Assembly: GCA_946902985.2 (NCBI GenBank) | Contig: OX336391.1 | Location: 143,843,074-143,907,073, forward strand | Source of the DNA: Meconema thalassinum | Lineage: Eukaryota > Arthropoda > Insecta > Orthoptera > Tettigoniidae | DNA length: 64,000 nucleotides | Direction: 5' to 3' | Shown: piece after piece, positions 21,213-33,079 of the stretch | Layout of the letters: the number at the start of each line of letters is the position of its first letter | Position numbering within the stretch: the first letter of the stretch is position 1 | The notes under the pieces: model-generated | The model's input: only the letters and a program-made list of their open reading frames with translations | The model's database searches: none | What the model was told of the DNA's origin: nothing | Position numbers and translations under genes: made by a program

Positions 21213-21663
21213 GTTCCTGTTGTTTGTTGCTGTTGTTGTAAAATTTCCAAAGGGGGGATTCTAACCCCCTATTAACACCTCGCTGGCTACGCCACTGTCA
21301 TACAGAGTTGCTTTAATATTTGAGAGATGTGTTCCACTCACTGCACGCAAGCTTCGAGTTTTAATAACTTGGTAGGTCCTATATGTCAACGCTTCAGCCA
21401 AATCGAGTAGCCTGTCTAACATTTAATATTTCATAAAACTGTAGCCTACTGCCAATCCTATAGATGCCATCTTTAATTTCCTGTGCGAGTGAAAGAAAGA
21501 GATAATGAGAGCAGATGCAATCCCCACGTCTGTTTCATGAAGCGAGCTAAATGTTTCTGTACTCGTCTTTAACGACCCTATTTAAGCTCGCGCGGTGATA
21601 CGATGATGTGAAGAGCTCATGTGGCTCACTGTGGATAATAAGTTACTGCTCAGCCATCAGGAA
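21213..21663. other. Unclassified spacer
   Basis: No gene or repeat recognised. Confidence 0.4.
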
Positions 21664-21678
21664 TAAATACGATTGTTG

Positions 21679-22381
21679 ATGCTGATGATAATTGTTGTTT
21701 TAAGGGGCCTAACATCTAGGTTATCGGCCCCTGATGGTTTGGGTGATCGTGAAGATGAAAATGAAATGCAAACTTAAAACTAAAACTAACTACTAACCTA
21801 CATACTAGAAGAAGAAATGGAAAACTAAAGGAGAATAAGGCAAATAAAGGACTGGAGGAAAAGAAATGCCCTTAACCCTCGAAGAATGCGGATTGAGGGA
21901 CTTGGAAGGAAGGAGAGCAATGAAAGGCAGATAGGAAAGTGAAAGAGGAGAGGGTCTTCCCCAAAGGTAAGGGACAAAAGGGGAAAACAGACCCAGTTCA
22001 GGAATCCCTCGGGGTCGCCATCTCCCGAACTAACCAGCCGTGAGCCCCTGAGGGTGTAGCATTATCTAGGGTGCACCAAAAGTGGTGGGGCTACATACAC
22101 CCTGCCTCCTTGAGGGCCTTGAGCAGAAGGCAGGAGATAACATGAAAAGATAAAGAAGGCTGACCCCTCGCAGAAGGAGGGTATCAGAAAAGATGAGGCA
22201 AGCGCCAATTAAGGCGGGAAAGGAAGAGACTCCCTAGGCCTCGGATACCCTAATACCGTCGGGTTTGGAAGAGATCAAGAGTTGACCAAGTGAGGTTGAC
22301 AGGAAAGAAGACAGAGAGGAGCCCGGCACAAGTATGTGGAAGCAATGCCGGACTCGGCTGGGGCCCCGTGGTCGCCAACCC
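21679..22381 (-). mobile_element. Non-autonomous retroposon with 15-bp TSD
   Basis: Bounded by perfect duplications TAAATACGATTGTTG (21664-21678 and 22382-22396). On the minus strand the 3' end is GGGGCCGATAACCTAG, then 'ttaggccccttaaaacaaca' and an AT/CAT-rich tail. A hairpin is formed by AGGGGCC and GGCCCCT. The body has no meaningful ORF. A related 3' end occurs on the plus strand at about 60725-60775. Retroposition is supported by the duplication; the family name is unknown to me. Confidence 0.8.
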
Positions 22382-22396
22382 TAAATACGATTGTTG

Positions 22397-22470
22397 CTGT
22401 TGTTGTTGTTGTTGTTGTTGTTGTTAACCACCACTAATAAATACGTTTGTTTTTGTTGTTGTTAATTCAT
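22397..22470. repeat. GTT microsatellite
   Basis: (GTT)n runs at 22397-22424 and 22450-22462, partly made of the retroposon's target sequence. Confidence 0.8.
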
Positions 22471-22640
22471 TTTAGGGCCTTCGGACATCTTTGTTATCAA
22501 CCCGGTGTACTTAAGTGTGCACCGGCTGCCGTAACGTTCTTGCCTGCTGTGCCGAAGGTTGCAGTTCGAATTATGGCGCAGTCAGTTGGCATTTGAGGGT
22601 TCCTACATACAAGGCAGCCGTGTCAATAGATATTTTGTCT

Positions 22641-23020
22641 CCTTAAGGTGAGGTATGACTGCAAGGTTTGATAGTCTGTTGAAAAATGCCATTTTTATCT
22701 TATTGAAAATAAAATTTTACATTGGTATACTTATATTTCGTTGCGCCATATTATAGGCCCGTGATTGCCATTTTTAATGCGTGAGTATTTTAAGCTCTGG
22801 TGCACGCCAACTCGCTTGGATAGTACATCATGGCTGGATAGTGTTTGTATACATAACAATGTGATAATGTTTGAATTACAAAGTGCGAAAGAGGTGTTGA
22901 CGTGCGTTTGAATTAATTTTAAATATGTGTCGAGTTGTGATTTGTTTTTCTTTGTTCCACAATGGGGCGACTAAATACATCCAGAAGTAGTTATAGAAAA
23001 AGTATTTAAAGAGTTCCTAA
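22641..23020. other. Unclassified insert in the SINE
   Basis: AT-rich, no ORF or terminal repeats recognised. It interrupts SINE sequence that is continuous in the copy at 18960-19218. Confidence 0.5.
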
Positions 23021-24000
23021 TTTAAAGATCCCCTTCGGGGCACAATTGGAGGGTCCAATAAATAAAATCCCTAAGTCCGTTTATTCAACTTTTCAGGAAA
23101 TGAAATACAAAGTTTCAAATTTTCACAAAATCTACATTTTTCACTTCTGTAATCCAATTTTCTGTTACATGGAAATATACATATCGACTATTATTTAAAA
23201 TAACTAAAAGCTCTTATTAGTAGTGAAATGTAGTTTATAAAATGCAAAATACACTCAAGGACATAGTGATTTTTTGGTTTGTATAATGTTTTCCTGTTAA
23301 TTTTTGGGCTTCAAATGTCACTCGTACCCATCCACATCACCCATTTCATCAGACTGGAGTCTTAAAATGTGGTTTTCGGGGTCCGTAGGGCTCCCGAGTT
23401 TTGTTTCTCACATTGAGACGTTGAAAATGAGCTTTGTTTTCTACGCCCATTTCAGCATGCACTTTAAGGGGTTAGGCCCTCTTTTATGAGGGGTATGGAG
23501 AAGAGTTACATCAATGATTACTTTCGTGCCTCTTATGGACTTCTGTACCAAATTTTACGTTGATACACTCAGCCGTTCTTGAGTGATGCGCGTGCAATTT
23601 TGTACACAGACAGACAAAAAATTTGTTTTTGCGCGCAACCGTTATAAACCAGTCTGAAACGCGTTAATAACTCAAACAATATCTATGATGGGAAGAGGGA
23701 AATGTTGGAATTATTTCCATGGATTTAGTGAACTTAGGGATTTCTTTCGTTGCCTTGAGCGGACTTAGGGATTTATTTTGCTGCATTGAGTGGACTTAGT
23801 GATTTATTTTGCTGCATTGATTGGACTTAGTGATTTATTTGCACTTAGGGATTTCTTAAATTTAATTACTAGAAAGTACGAATTATACTTATGCAAGTTA
23901 CATAGACTTAGAGTTATTTATCATTGAAACTGATTGGATATTTGAAAAGAGCGGAAAATTTTGGTCCGGATACATGCATTATCACCATTTGTAAAAAAAA

Positions 24001-27000
24001 AACAAGATGTTCAGTAAAGAACATATAGCCTACTTTCTCCTAAATGCATGGGTATTGTTATAACTCTTTGTCCTTTTCAAGGAGTATGATTGAATGTTGG
24101 TTTTAGTAGCTTGTTGAAATACCACGTGCTATAGGGATATTAAACATGGATATGAGGTGCCCTTTGCTAGTGCTACCTCTGTACCAAATTTCGTTCAATT
24201 CGGTTTCACCGTGTTTGAATTGATAGGGGGAATCGATTTGCACACAAACTTGGCCACCATCTGCAAACTATTGGGCTGATGTTCTTGCAGTTTGGTCAGA
24301 ATATGTTTCCCATATAAAGATATGGTGTTGCAAAATTTGGTAGAGACTAGATTATTAGGTTGGTCGTAATTACATTTTAGCTTTTAACATTTGGGTGGCC
24401 GCGATTACGTTTCCTTCAAGATAGCGGTGATATAAAACATGACACTGAGGTGCCCTTTGCTAGTGCTACCTCTGTACCAAATTTCGGTCATTCGGTTCCA
24501 CCGTGTTCGAATTAATAGGGGGAATCAATTTTGACATAAAGATGGCCGCCATCCTCAAACTATTAGGCTAATGACCTATTAGATTGGTCAAAGGATGCTC
24601 CCTCCATAAAGGTATGTTGTTGCAAAGTTTGGTAGAGATCGGATGGTTATGTTAGTCGTAATTTGATTTAAGCTTTAAATATTTATGTGGCCGCCATAAC
24701 GTTTCTGTCAATATGGCGGCGATATTAATCATGACACTGAGATGCCCCTTGCTCGTGCTATCTCTGTACCAAATTTCGTTCCATTCGGTTTCACCGTGTT
24801 TGAATTAATAGGGGGAATCGATTCTGACACAAAGATGGCCGCCATCCGCAAACTATTAGGCGAATGACCTATTAGAATGGTCAAAGGATGCTCCCTACAT
24901 AAAGGTATGTAGTTGCAAAATTTGGTAGAGATCGGATGATTAGGTAAATCGTAATTTGATTTAAGCTTTGAACATTCGTGTGGCCGCCATTACGTTTCAG
25001 TCAAGATGGTGGCGATATAAAACATGACACTGAGGTGCCCTTTGCTAGTGCTACCTCTGTACCAAATTCCGTTCCATTCGGTTCCACCGTGTTCGAATTA
25101 ATAGGGGGAATCAATTTTGACATAAAGATGGCCGCCATCCGCAAACTATTAGGCGAATGACCTATTAGATTGGTCAAAGGATGCTCCCTCCATAAAGGTA
25201 TGTAGTTGCAAAATTTGGTAGAGATCGGATGATTAGGTTAATCGCAATTTGATTTAAGCTTTGAACATTCGTGTGGCTGCCATTACATTTGAGTCAGGAT
25301 GGCGGCGATATAAGACATGACACTGAGGTGCCCTTTGCTAGTGCTACCTCTGTACCAAATTTCGTTCCATTCGGTTCCACCGTGTTCGAATTAATAGGGG
25401 GAATCAATTTTGACATAAAGATGGCCGCCATCCGCAAACTAATAGGCTAATAACCTATTAGATTGGTCAAAGGATGCTCCCTCCATAAAGTTATGTTGTT
25501 GCAAAGTTTGGTAGAGATCGGAAGGTTATGTTAGTCGTAATTTAACTTAAGCTTTGAACATTTGTGTGGCCGCCATTACGTTTCTGTCAATATGGCGGCG
25601 ATATAAAACATGACACTGAGGTGCCCTTTGCTAGTGCTACCTCTGTACCAAATTTCGTTCAATTCGGTTTCACCGTGTTTGAATTGATAGGGGGAATCGA
25701 TTTGCACACAAACTTGGCCACCATCTGCAAACTATTGGGCTGATGTTCTTGCAGTTTGGTCAGAATATGTTTCCCACATAAAGATATGGTGTTGCAAAAT
25801 TTGGTAGAGACTAGATTATTAGGTTGGTCGTAATTACATTTTAGCTTTTAACATTTGGGTGGCCGCGATTACGTTTCCTTCAAGATAGCGGTGATATAAA
25901 ACATGACACTGAGGTGCCCTTTGCTAGTGCTACCTCTGTACCAAATTTCGGTCATTCGGTTCCACCGTGTTCGAATTAATAGGGGGAATCAATTTTGACA
26001 TAAAGATGGCCGCCATCCTCAAACTATTAGGCTAATGACCTATTAGATTGGTCAAAGGATGCTCCCTCCATAAAGGTATGTTGTTGCAAAGTTTGGTAGA
26101 GATCGGATGGTTATGTTAGTCGTAATTTGATTTAAGCTTTAAATATTTATGTGGCCGCCATTACGTTTCTGTCAATATGGCGGCGATATTAATCATGACA
26201 CTGAGATGCCCCTTGCTCGTGCTATCTCTGTACCAAATTCCGTTCCATTCGGTTCCACCGTGTTCGAATTAATAGGGGGAATCAATTTTGACATAAAGAT
26301 GGCCGCCATCCGCAAACTATTAGGCGAATGACCTATTAGATTGGTCAAAGGATGCTCCCTCCATAAAGGTATGTAGTTGCAAAATTTGGTAGAGATCGGA
26401 TGATTAGGTTAATCGCAATTTGATTTAAGCTTTGAACATTCGTGTGGCCGCCATTACGTTTCAGTCAAGATGGCGGCGATATAAGACATGAGACTGAGGT
26501 GCCCTTTGCTAGTGCTACCTCTGTACCAAATTTCGTTCCATTCGGTTCCACCGTGTTCGAATTAATAGGGGGAATCAATTTTGACATAAAGATGGCCGCC
26601 ATCCGCAAACTATTAGGCTAATAACCTATTAGATTGGTCAAAGGATGCTCCCTCCATAAAGGTATGTTGTTGCAAAGTTTGGTAGAGATCGGAAGGTTAT
26701 GTTAGTCGTAATTTAACTTAAGCTTTGAACATTTGTGTGGCCGCCATTACGTTTCTGTCAATATGGCGGCGATATAAAACATGACACTGAGATGCCCTTT
26801 GCTAGTGCTACCTCTGTACCAAATTTCGTTCCATTCGGTTTCACCGTGTTTGAATTAATAGGGTGAATTGTTTTTCACACAAAGATGGCCGCCATCCGCA
26901 AACTATTACGCTGATGACCTATTAGATTGGTCAAAGGATGCTCCCTCCATAAAGCTATATAGTTGCATAATTTGGTAGAGATCGGATGATTAGGTTAATC

Positions 27001-28522
27001 GTAATTTGATTTAAGCTTTGAACATTCGTGTGGCCGCCATTACGTTTCAGTCAAGATGGCGGCGATATAAAACCTGACACTGAGGTGCCCTTTGCTAGTG
27101 CTACCCCTGTACCAAATTTCGTTCCATTTGGTTCCACCGTGTTCGAAATAACAGGGGGAATCAATTTTGACATAAAGATGGCCGCCATCCGCAAACTATT
27201 AGGCTAATAACCTATTAGATTGGTCAAAGGATGCTCCCTCCATAAAGGTATGTTGTTGCAAAGTTTGGTTGAGATCGGATGGTTATGATAGTCGTAATTT
27301 AACTTAAGCTTTGAACATTTGTGTGGCCGCCATTACGTTTCTGTCAATATGGCGGCGATATAAAACATGACACTGAGGTGCCCTTTGCTAGTGCTACCTC
27401 TGTACCAAATTTCGTTCCATTCGGTTTCACCGTGTTTGAATTAATAGGGGGAATTGATTTTCACACAAAGATGGCCGCCATCCGCAAACTATTAGGCTAA
27501 TGACCTATTCATTTGGTCAAAGGATGCTTCCTCTATAAGTATATGTTGTTGCAAAATTTGGTAGAGATCGGATGATTAGGTTATTCGTAATTTGATTTAA
27601 GCTTTGAACATTTGTGTGGCCGCCATTACGTTTCCGTCAAGATGGCGGCGATATAAAACATGACACTGAGGTGCCTTTTGTTAGTACTACCTCTGTACCA
27701 AATTTTGTTCCATTCGGTTGCACCGTGTTCAAATTAATAGGGGAAATCGATTTTCACACAAAGATGGCCGCCATCCGCTAACTATTACGCTGATGACCTA
27801 TTGGTTTGGTCAAAGGATGCTCCCCCCATAAAGGTATGTTGTTGCAAAATTTGGTAGAGATCGGATGATTAGGTTAGTCGTAATTTGATTTAAGCTTTGA
27901 ACATTTGTGTGGCCGCCATTACGTTTCCGTCAAGATGGCGGCGATATAAAACATGACACTGAGGTGCCTTTTGTTAGTACTACCTCTGTACCAAATTTCG
28001 TTCCATTCGGTTGCACCGTGTTCAAATTAATAGGGGGAATCGATTTTCACACAACGATGGCCGCCATCCGCTAACTATTACGCTGATGACCTATTGGTTT
28101 GGTCAAAGGATGCTCCCCCCATAAAGGTATGTTGTTGCAAAATTTGGTAGAGATCGGATGATTAGGTTAGTCGTAATTTGATTTAAGCTTTGAACATTTG
28201 TGTGGCCGCCATTACGTTTCCGTCAAGATGGCGGCAATATAAAAGATGGCACTGAGGTGTCCTTTGCATGTGCTACCTTTGTACCAAATTTCATTCAATT
28301 CGCATTCACCGTGTTCGAATTGATAGGGGGGGACAGACATTCAGAGTACACACACTCACACACACACACACACACACACAGACTCACACACACACATACA
28401 CACACACACACACAGACTCACACACACACATACACACACACAGACAGACACACTTTTTTCGCCCTGTGTTGATCTCATAAGTCTACTTTCATTTTTTGCA
28501 AAAATCGAAAGTAGGCTAAAAA
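24001..28522 (-). mobile_element. Helentron-like element, H1 family, copy b, with large satellite core
   Basis: Minus-strand element. Its 3' end lies at 24001-24036 (AACAAG, hairpin ATGTTC/GAACAT, ATAGCCTACTTTC). Its 5' end is at 28480-28522 (GAAAGTAGGCTAAAAA) after a CA tract at 28349-28450. The interior is a tandem array of about fifteen 293-bp units. No Rep/helicase ORF is visible, so it is non-autonomous. The short frames containing 'FELIGG' are satellite translations. Confidence 0.7.
24150..28345. repeat. ~293-bp satellite, about 15 units, with higher-order duplication
   Basis: Units are marked by 'tgccctttgctagtgctacc' or variants near 24160, 24450, 24745, 25040, 25330, 25625, 25915, 26208, 26500, 26793, 27087, 27380, 27672, 27965 and 28257. 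Each unit also has 'aaatttcgttc(c/a)attcgg', 'aagatggccgccat' and 'atttggtagagatcgg'. The unit with 'cagtttggtcagaatatgtt' occurs twice, 1464 bp apart (five units). That shows a higher-order block was duplicated. Confidence 0.9.
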
Positions 28523-28660
28523 CGGACTTAGGGATTTTATTTATTGGACCCTCCAATTCAAACACACCAGCGTCTCTAAAAGCCGCAATAGTTAAAAGGG
28601 TCGTAAAACCAATAACATTATTATTATTATTTTATTATTTTAGGGTTTGGACATGGTCAT

Positions 28661-28863
28661 TTGACCCTGTGTGCTTGGGTGTGTAGAAATTGCTGGATTG
28701 CATGTTTTATTGTGGTGCCTGAGATAAGTTTGTAGATCGCCAGCCGGTTGTCTATGTGAAGAATGATCAACTTATCACATTTATATTTGTTGATGTTACA
28801 GTACTTGAGTGAGAATCTACTTGTTTCGACTCCACACAGGTTCTCCTCGCGTATGAATTATTA
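28661..28863. other. Short spacer left of the Tc1-like element
   Basis: Follows the ATT-rich SINE tail. Ends with the TA target dinucleotide of the transposon. Nothing else recognised. Confidence 0.4.
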
Positions 28864-30230
28864 CACTGAAGAAAATGGAAATTGCAACACCATGAAGGCA
28901 TTGGTCGTTTGTGTTGGTTTTCAAGATATGGAGCGATGCCATGTAGGTATGTAAACGATCAAAGTTTCAGACCCATTGGATTGTTGCTACAGTTCCCCCC
29001 ACGTGATTGGTTGCGGAGAAATCAACTCCAGTATACGTACTCTGGTGTAGCGTAGTTGACTTGCAGTCTGTGCAGTGAAGTGTTCCCCGTCAAACATGCC
29101 TAGACGACAAAGAAGAGCACGCTATCAACAACTGTCGCCGTTTGAGAGGGCTCGAATAATTGGGCTGTGTGAGGCTGGATTATCGCTGCACGTGTTGGCC
29201 GACAGGCATCTACGGTACAACGTGTATGGCAGCAGTGGTCAAATGAAGGTACCCAAACTCGTAGACCTGGCACAGGCCCAGCGCGACAGACAACTGTGAG
29301 GGAGGATCACCACATCACTCGGATGGCCCGGATGGAATTCCATGCAACAGCAGTGCAAATTCGAGCAGCTGTGGCACCCAACGTTACACAACAAACAGTT
29401 GGTAATCACCTGCGTGCAGCTGGCTTGCGATTCCGTGTCCCTGCAGAAGGTGTTCCATTGACCCCACAACAGCGACGTGTAAGGCTGGCCTGGTGTCGAG
29501 AACGATCGACGTGGGTCGACGAATGATATAGGGTCGTTTTTAGTGATGAATCGCGCTTCTGTCTTGCCCGCAGTGATCGCCAGAATCGTGTGCTCCGACG
29601 TACCGGGGAGAGGGGCCGCCCAGACCTTATTGTCGAGAGGCACACAGGGCCAACACCAAGCATTATGGTCTGGGGAGCGATTGGCTTTAATGTGAAATCA
29701 CAATTAGTGCTTGTTGAGGGCACTATGACTGCTCGACAGTACGTTGATAGGGTACTCAATCCAGTGGTTGTCCCTGTGATGGCGAACATTGCTAATGGGA
29801 TGTTTCAGCAGGACAATGCCCGGGTTCACACTGCACGCATCTCCAGAGAAGCTCTCTACGACATCACAACCTTAGAATGGCCCGCCAGATCCCCGGACCT
29901 CAGTCCTATTGAGCATGTGTGGGACATGATGGGTCGACAACTGGCCAACCGTCCTCAGCCACCCACAACTCTGGAACAACTGACCCTTGCAGTGCAGCAA
30001 GCATGGACCACAATTCCTCAGGAAGCGATCCATGGGCCTTATTGAATCCATGCCTCGCCGAATTCATCAATATATTGCAGCTTGTGGTGGGCACATCCTG
30101 TATTGATTGTTGTCCAAACTTGCGGTCAGAGGGACCTGACGAATCACAACCGAACACTCGTCCTGCATGTTCAATTGCAGTAATGTAGCACCACTCCTTC
30201 TGGGTGTTGCAATTTCCATTTTCTTCTGTG
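28864..30230 (+). mobile_element. Tc1/mariner-type transposon, 1367 bp
   Basis: Terminal inverted repeats of ~28 bp (left CACTGAAGAAAATGGAAATT..., right its reverse complement with one mismatch), flanked by TA at 28862-28863 and 30231-30232. A single transposase gene fills most of the interior. Length and layout are normal for Tc1-like elements. Confidence 0.95.
29096..30106 (+). pseudogene. Tc1-like transposase, broken
   Basis: DDE transposase that cuts and pastes the element at TA sites. The start ATG at 29096 gives MPRRQRRARYQQLSPFERAR, an N-terminal helix-turn-helix-type start. The catalytic aspartates lie in FSDESRF and QQDNARVH and the glutamate in SPIEHVWD. About 337 codons is the usual length. 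Three breaks are seen: a frameshift near 29205 (frame 2 to 1), an in-frame TGA at 29524-29526 where tryptophan is usual, and a frameshift near 30035 that moves the last ~20 residues to frame 2 (stop 30104-30106). By my count 32 residues separate the second D from E, where the classic spacing is 34. Confidence 0.9.
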
Positions 30231-30232
30231 TA

Positions 30233-31016
30233 TATATTCCAGCAAGAACTGAAGACTTTGAAAACGTTGTTTAGTTAGAATTATCAGCACCAAATATTTA
30301 CATGACTAATACATTGGCACTAAGTCTACCTTGCTTGTCTTGGGCAAAGCGTACACAGTATCTACATAGCTAGTAGTCAGTTTGTGAAGAGGCCGCAACG
30401 ACCCTTACATCATCTTAAGTATTGAGTTAGTTTGGTGGGGAGATGAACCGAGCACAGTCGAGGCTTTCTCGGGTCATCCGAATAAAATTCACCAATAAGG
30501 AATACATCTAATTAGTTAATGACCAGTAGGAAGTAAGGCTGTGGAGGGAGAGAACAGCCAATGACAATATGTATTTTGAAGCGCTGGCTCTGGGCGTGTT
30601 TTACTAGCGCCACATTGTTTTCTAGGAAGTCTATTTCCCAAGAATTATGAATGGGCTGAGAGTAGGGCTAGCCTTTCGTAAGAAAGTTGGTCATCATTGG
30701 CGACTCCCAGACTTTCCGAGAACTCGCTATCAAAGCTATGATTTGAGAGTAAAAATATGTGTCCTCTCAAAGTGTACTACATGACTTTAGTTTCAGTGAG
30801 CTATGACATACCTTGGACTTGGCTGGCTTCCTGCTTGAGATGGGCGAGGCCAATTGCTCAAGGAAGTGTGTTATTTGAAGTTTTAACAGAATTCAATCCT
30901 TGCGTTTCCAGCGAATAATATTAATAATAATAAAATGGCATTTAAAACCCAAAATTAGTGGAAGACGCAGGTCGGTTATGATTATTAAGTGAGTCGCTGG
31001 GCAGGGTACATGATTC
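30233..31016. other. Unclassified spacer
   Basis: No gene, tandem repeat or element end recognised. A short AAT-rich tract lies at 30917-30931. Confidence 0.4.
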
Positions 31017-31023
31017 CTGTAGT

Positions 31024-31662
31024 CATCATCATCATCATCATCTTGCACAGTTTCCAGCCACTGGCCGGGTCTGTTTGGAACACAAGCCTCTCCAACGTCT
31101 TCTGTCTTCCCACCATCTCTCAGCCTCCTCCCTTGCCCAGTCTTCTCCTCTCTTCTTCACGCTTTCTTCCACCCCCTTCAGCCACCTGTCTCTCGGTCTT
31201 CCTCTCGGTCTCTTTCCTTCCCACTTCGTCTCGTGTACTCTCCTGGGTATCCTCTCCTCCTCCATTCGTTTTACATGTCCATACCATCTAAGTCTATATT
31301 TCTCTATACCATCCTGTAATGGTTCCTCCTTCATTAATTCTCTGGTCCTCTCATTTCTTATTCTGTCCATCTTTGAAGCTCCAATACTGCTTCTCAAGAA
31401 CCTCATCTCACTGGCCTGTATTTTGCTCTTCTCCCTTCCTTTCATAACCCAGGTCTCCGAGGCATACGTCAGGATAGGGACATAGTACGTCCGATATATG
31501 ATCTTTTTGCTGTTCTGAGGGACATCCTTGCTCCATAACATGCTTCTCACACTCCTTCCGAAATGCTTCTGCCTGCCTCCCCCGCTCATTTATTTCTCTA
31601 TTGTTTCTTCCATTATCTTGTATCAGGCTTCCCAGATACTTGAAACTCTCCACTTTCTTCAG
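31024..31662 (-). mobile_element. 5'-truncated LINE end with 7-bp TSD
   Basis: Flanked by CTGTAGT (31017-31023 and 31663-31669). The minus-strand frame 31038-31589 (183 aa) is an RT C-terminal region with TYASETWVMKGREKSK, then LRWYGHVKRMEEERIPRR and GKRPRGRPRDRW. A frame change near 31590 separates it from the start, which carries FKYLGSLIQDNGR. The 3' end is a (GAT)n run at 31024-31041. Family probably differs from the LINE at 9833-10655. Confidence 0.85.
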
Positions 31663-31710
31663 CTGTAGTATTGTTGGTAATTATAATCATGGTGAGGATT
31701 GGGAAGGATG

Positions 31711-31742
31711 CGGTTATTATTATTATTATTATTATTATTATT
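31711..31742. repeat. ATT microsatellite
   Basis: (TTA)n run; makes Leu- and Tyr-rich false frames. Confidence 0.9.
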
Positions 31743-32224
31743 GCTGTTGTTTTGGCCAGATATGGGCCTCGTTAATCCAACTACTCTCTTCCTCAAGCTG
31801 CAATATTTCCCCGTAGCGTCTCATTTGCTTTTGATGGTGTTGCAGTCTTCAGTCCGTGTCTTGGCTGTAGTAAGTTCAGGCGTTTCCTGGAAACTCCAGT
31901 GCTCTTTGGGTTTCATCTTAAAGGGGTATTCGCTTCAGAATAACATCACATGTAATCCCCACTTCTTTCAAATCTCTTTCTACCTCCGTAAACCAGGCTC
32001 CTTTGGGTTTCTTTCCCAGGAAATAGGTAAAGATCTTGCTTGTCAATCTCATTGGGCTTATTTGTGCTATTTGGCTTTAGAATGCCATCCTTCTCTTAAG
32101 CATCACGTCAGTTATTTTATCCATATGAGTGTAGAGTTCATGATTGTGGCGTTGTGTGCATTCACCGTTTTCGTTGACTAATCCAGGATTTTCCTTCCTG
32201 TCTTTGACTTCGAGTTTCTGTATC

Positions 32225-32225
<1 letters not shown>
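31743..32225 (-). mobile_element. LINE RT C-terminal fragment, second copy of the 15.4-kb family
   Basis: Minus-strand residues TQRHNHELYTHMDKITDVML, then a 'LGKKPKGAWFTEVERDLKEVG' -like region in pieces, match the protein at 15429-15941 in order. At least one stop and one frame change occur. The 5' side abuts a long (TTA)n tract. Confidence 0.65.
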
Positions 32226-32285
<60 letters not shown>

Positions 32286-32313
32286 GTAGTAGTAGTAGTA
32301 GTAGTAGTAGTAT
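32226..32313. repeat. TTA/AGT microsatellite
   Basis: (TTA)n to about 32283, then (AGT)n to 32311. Confidence 0.95.
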
Positions 32314-32701
32314 TATATGTGAATCGGCAGCCAATTGCCATAGCTGGGCATTTTTGATTGAAGGGCCGAGGGCTCCCAATAAGTTCAAATTCAAGTAATT
32401 CCAACTTTGGCTACCAGATGCTACTGCCAGTAACACCTAGCGGCGAACGTTGGAACTTGATAGAGCATTGCTAACTAGCCAAATATAACCTACAAAGTTT
32501 GCTACACACTACCAATTGCAGTGGTAGGTTCTTTTACGTGCCATAAATCTATGACATGGGACCGCCGGTTTTATTTCCTCTCCGAAGGAAGGTATAATGA
32601 AGGATTTTAACGCTCTATAAATTCCGACGACTTCGACCGGATTTGAACCCGCGATCTTGGGAATAGCAGTTCAGCATGCTACCTACTACAATACCAAAGC
32701 C

Positions 32702-32702
<1 letters not shown>
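32314..32702 (-). mobile_element. tRNA-related SINE-like sequence
   Basis: On the minus strand, near 32690-32640, there is TAGTAGGTAGCATG (weak A box) and GGTTCAAATCC (good B box). The 3' part at about 32394-32460 has 'gcgaacgttggaactt', shared with the hairpin at 36696-36751. Identification rests on the B box and the shared block. Confidence 0.5.

Positions 32703-32756
<54 letters not shown>
32703..32756. repeat. TTA microsatellite
   Basis: Uninterrupted (TTA)n; source of an Asn-run false frame on the minus strand. Confidence 0.95.
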
Positions 32757-33079
32757 GAATGTGATGTGCTAAATGAACAGAGGATGCCAGCGATAGGGAT
32801 AAGCGTAACATGACTATAAAAGGAAAGATTCACCTCTAATATTGATGATTCTTTGCACATGTTGTATGTATTTACGTTCAGAAATGTATGATTTGATAGC
32901 TTGTTTGTTGTATTAATAGTAAGCCTAACTGTCATCGCGGCAGGAGAGGCAGTTGAACACGCTGTGACCGGGTGCGGGGGTCTTGCAGTGTGCATGCGCG
33001 GTCCGCCTTTTCCACACTTAACTATATCGGCTTCCCGCATGCCGATGGTTATTATCAAGGATCATGTAATATAAGTTTA

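Larger units (their letters stand above)
23048..28554. mobile_element. TIR element with perfect 32-bp ends and AATT duplication
   Basis: Left end GGAGGGTCCAATAAATAAAA... (23048-23079) and right end (28523-28554) are perfect reverse complements over 32 bases. AATT flanks both sides (23044-23047 and 28555-28558). Without the nested Helentron-like element (24001-28522), about 985 bp of its own sequence remain. That part contains several 'ggacttag(g/t)gattt' words at 23705-23860 that echo the TIR, and a fragment of the 14-kb repeat family (23335-23690). No transposase is present. The superfamily is unclear. Confidence 0.85.
22530..28660 (+). mobile_element. SINE split by nested insertions
   Basis: Same SINE family as 18960-19218, here on the plus strand. 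The head and B-box region are at 22530-22640, the AAAGATCCCCTTCGGGGC block at 23023-23041, and the tail (GTCTCTAAAAGCCGC, then an ATT-rich run) at 28571-28650. The gap at 22641-23020 is an unclassified ~380-bp insert. The gap at 23048-28554 is a TIR transposon. Piece order matches the intact copy. Confidence 0.8.

Noticed and set aside
24978..26331. Conserved small proteins beginning MWPPLRF
   Set aside because: Identical because they read the same 293-bp satellite unit; the frames are broken in most units and start with non-ATG codons.
24150..28345. CRISPR-like array
   Set aside because: Whole 293-bp units are repeated with no alternating unique spacers, in an insect-type genome.
32162..32404. 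Asn- or Ile-run proteins
   Set aside because: Products of TTA microsatellites.
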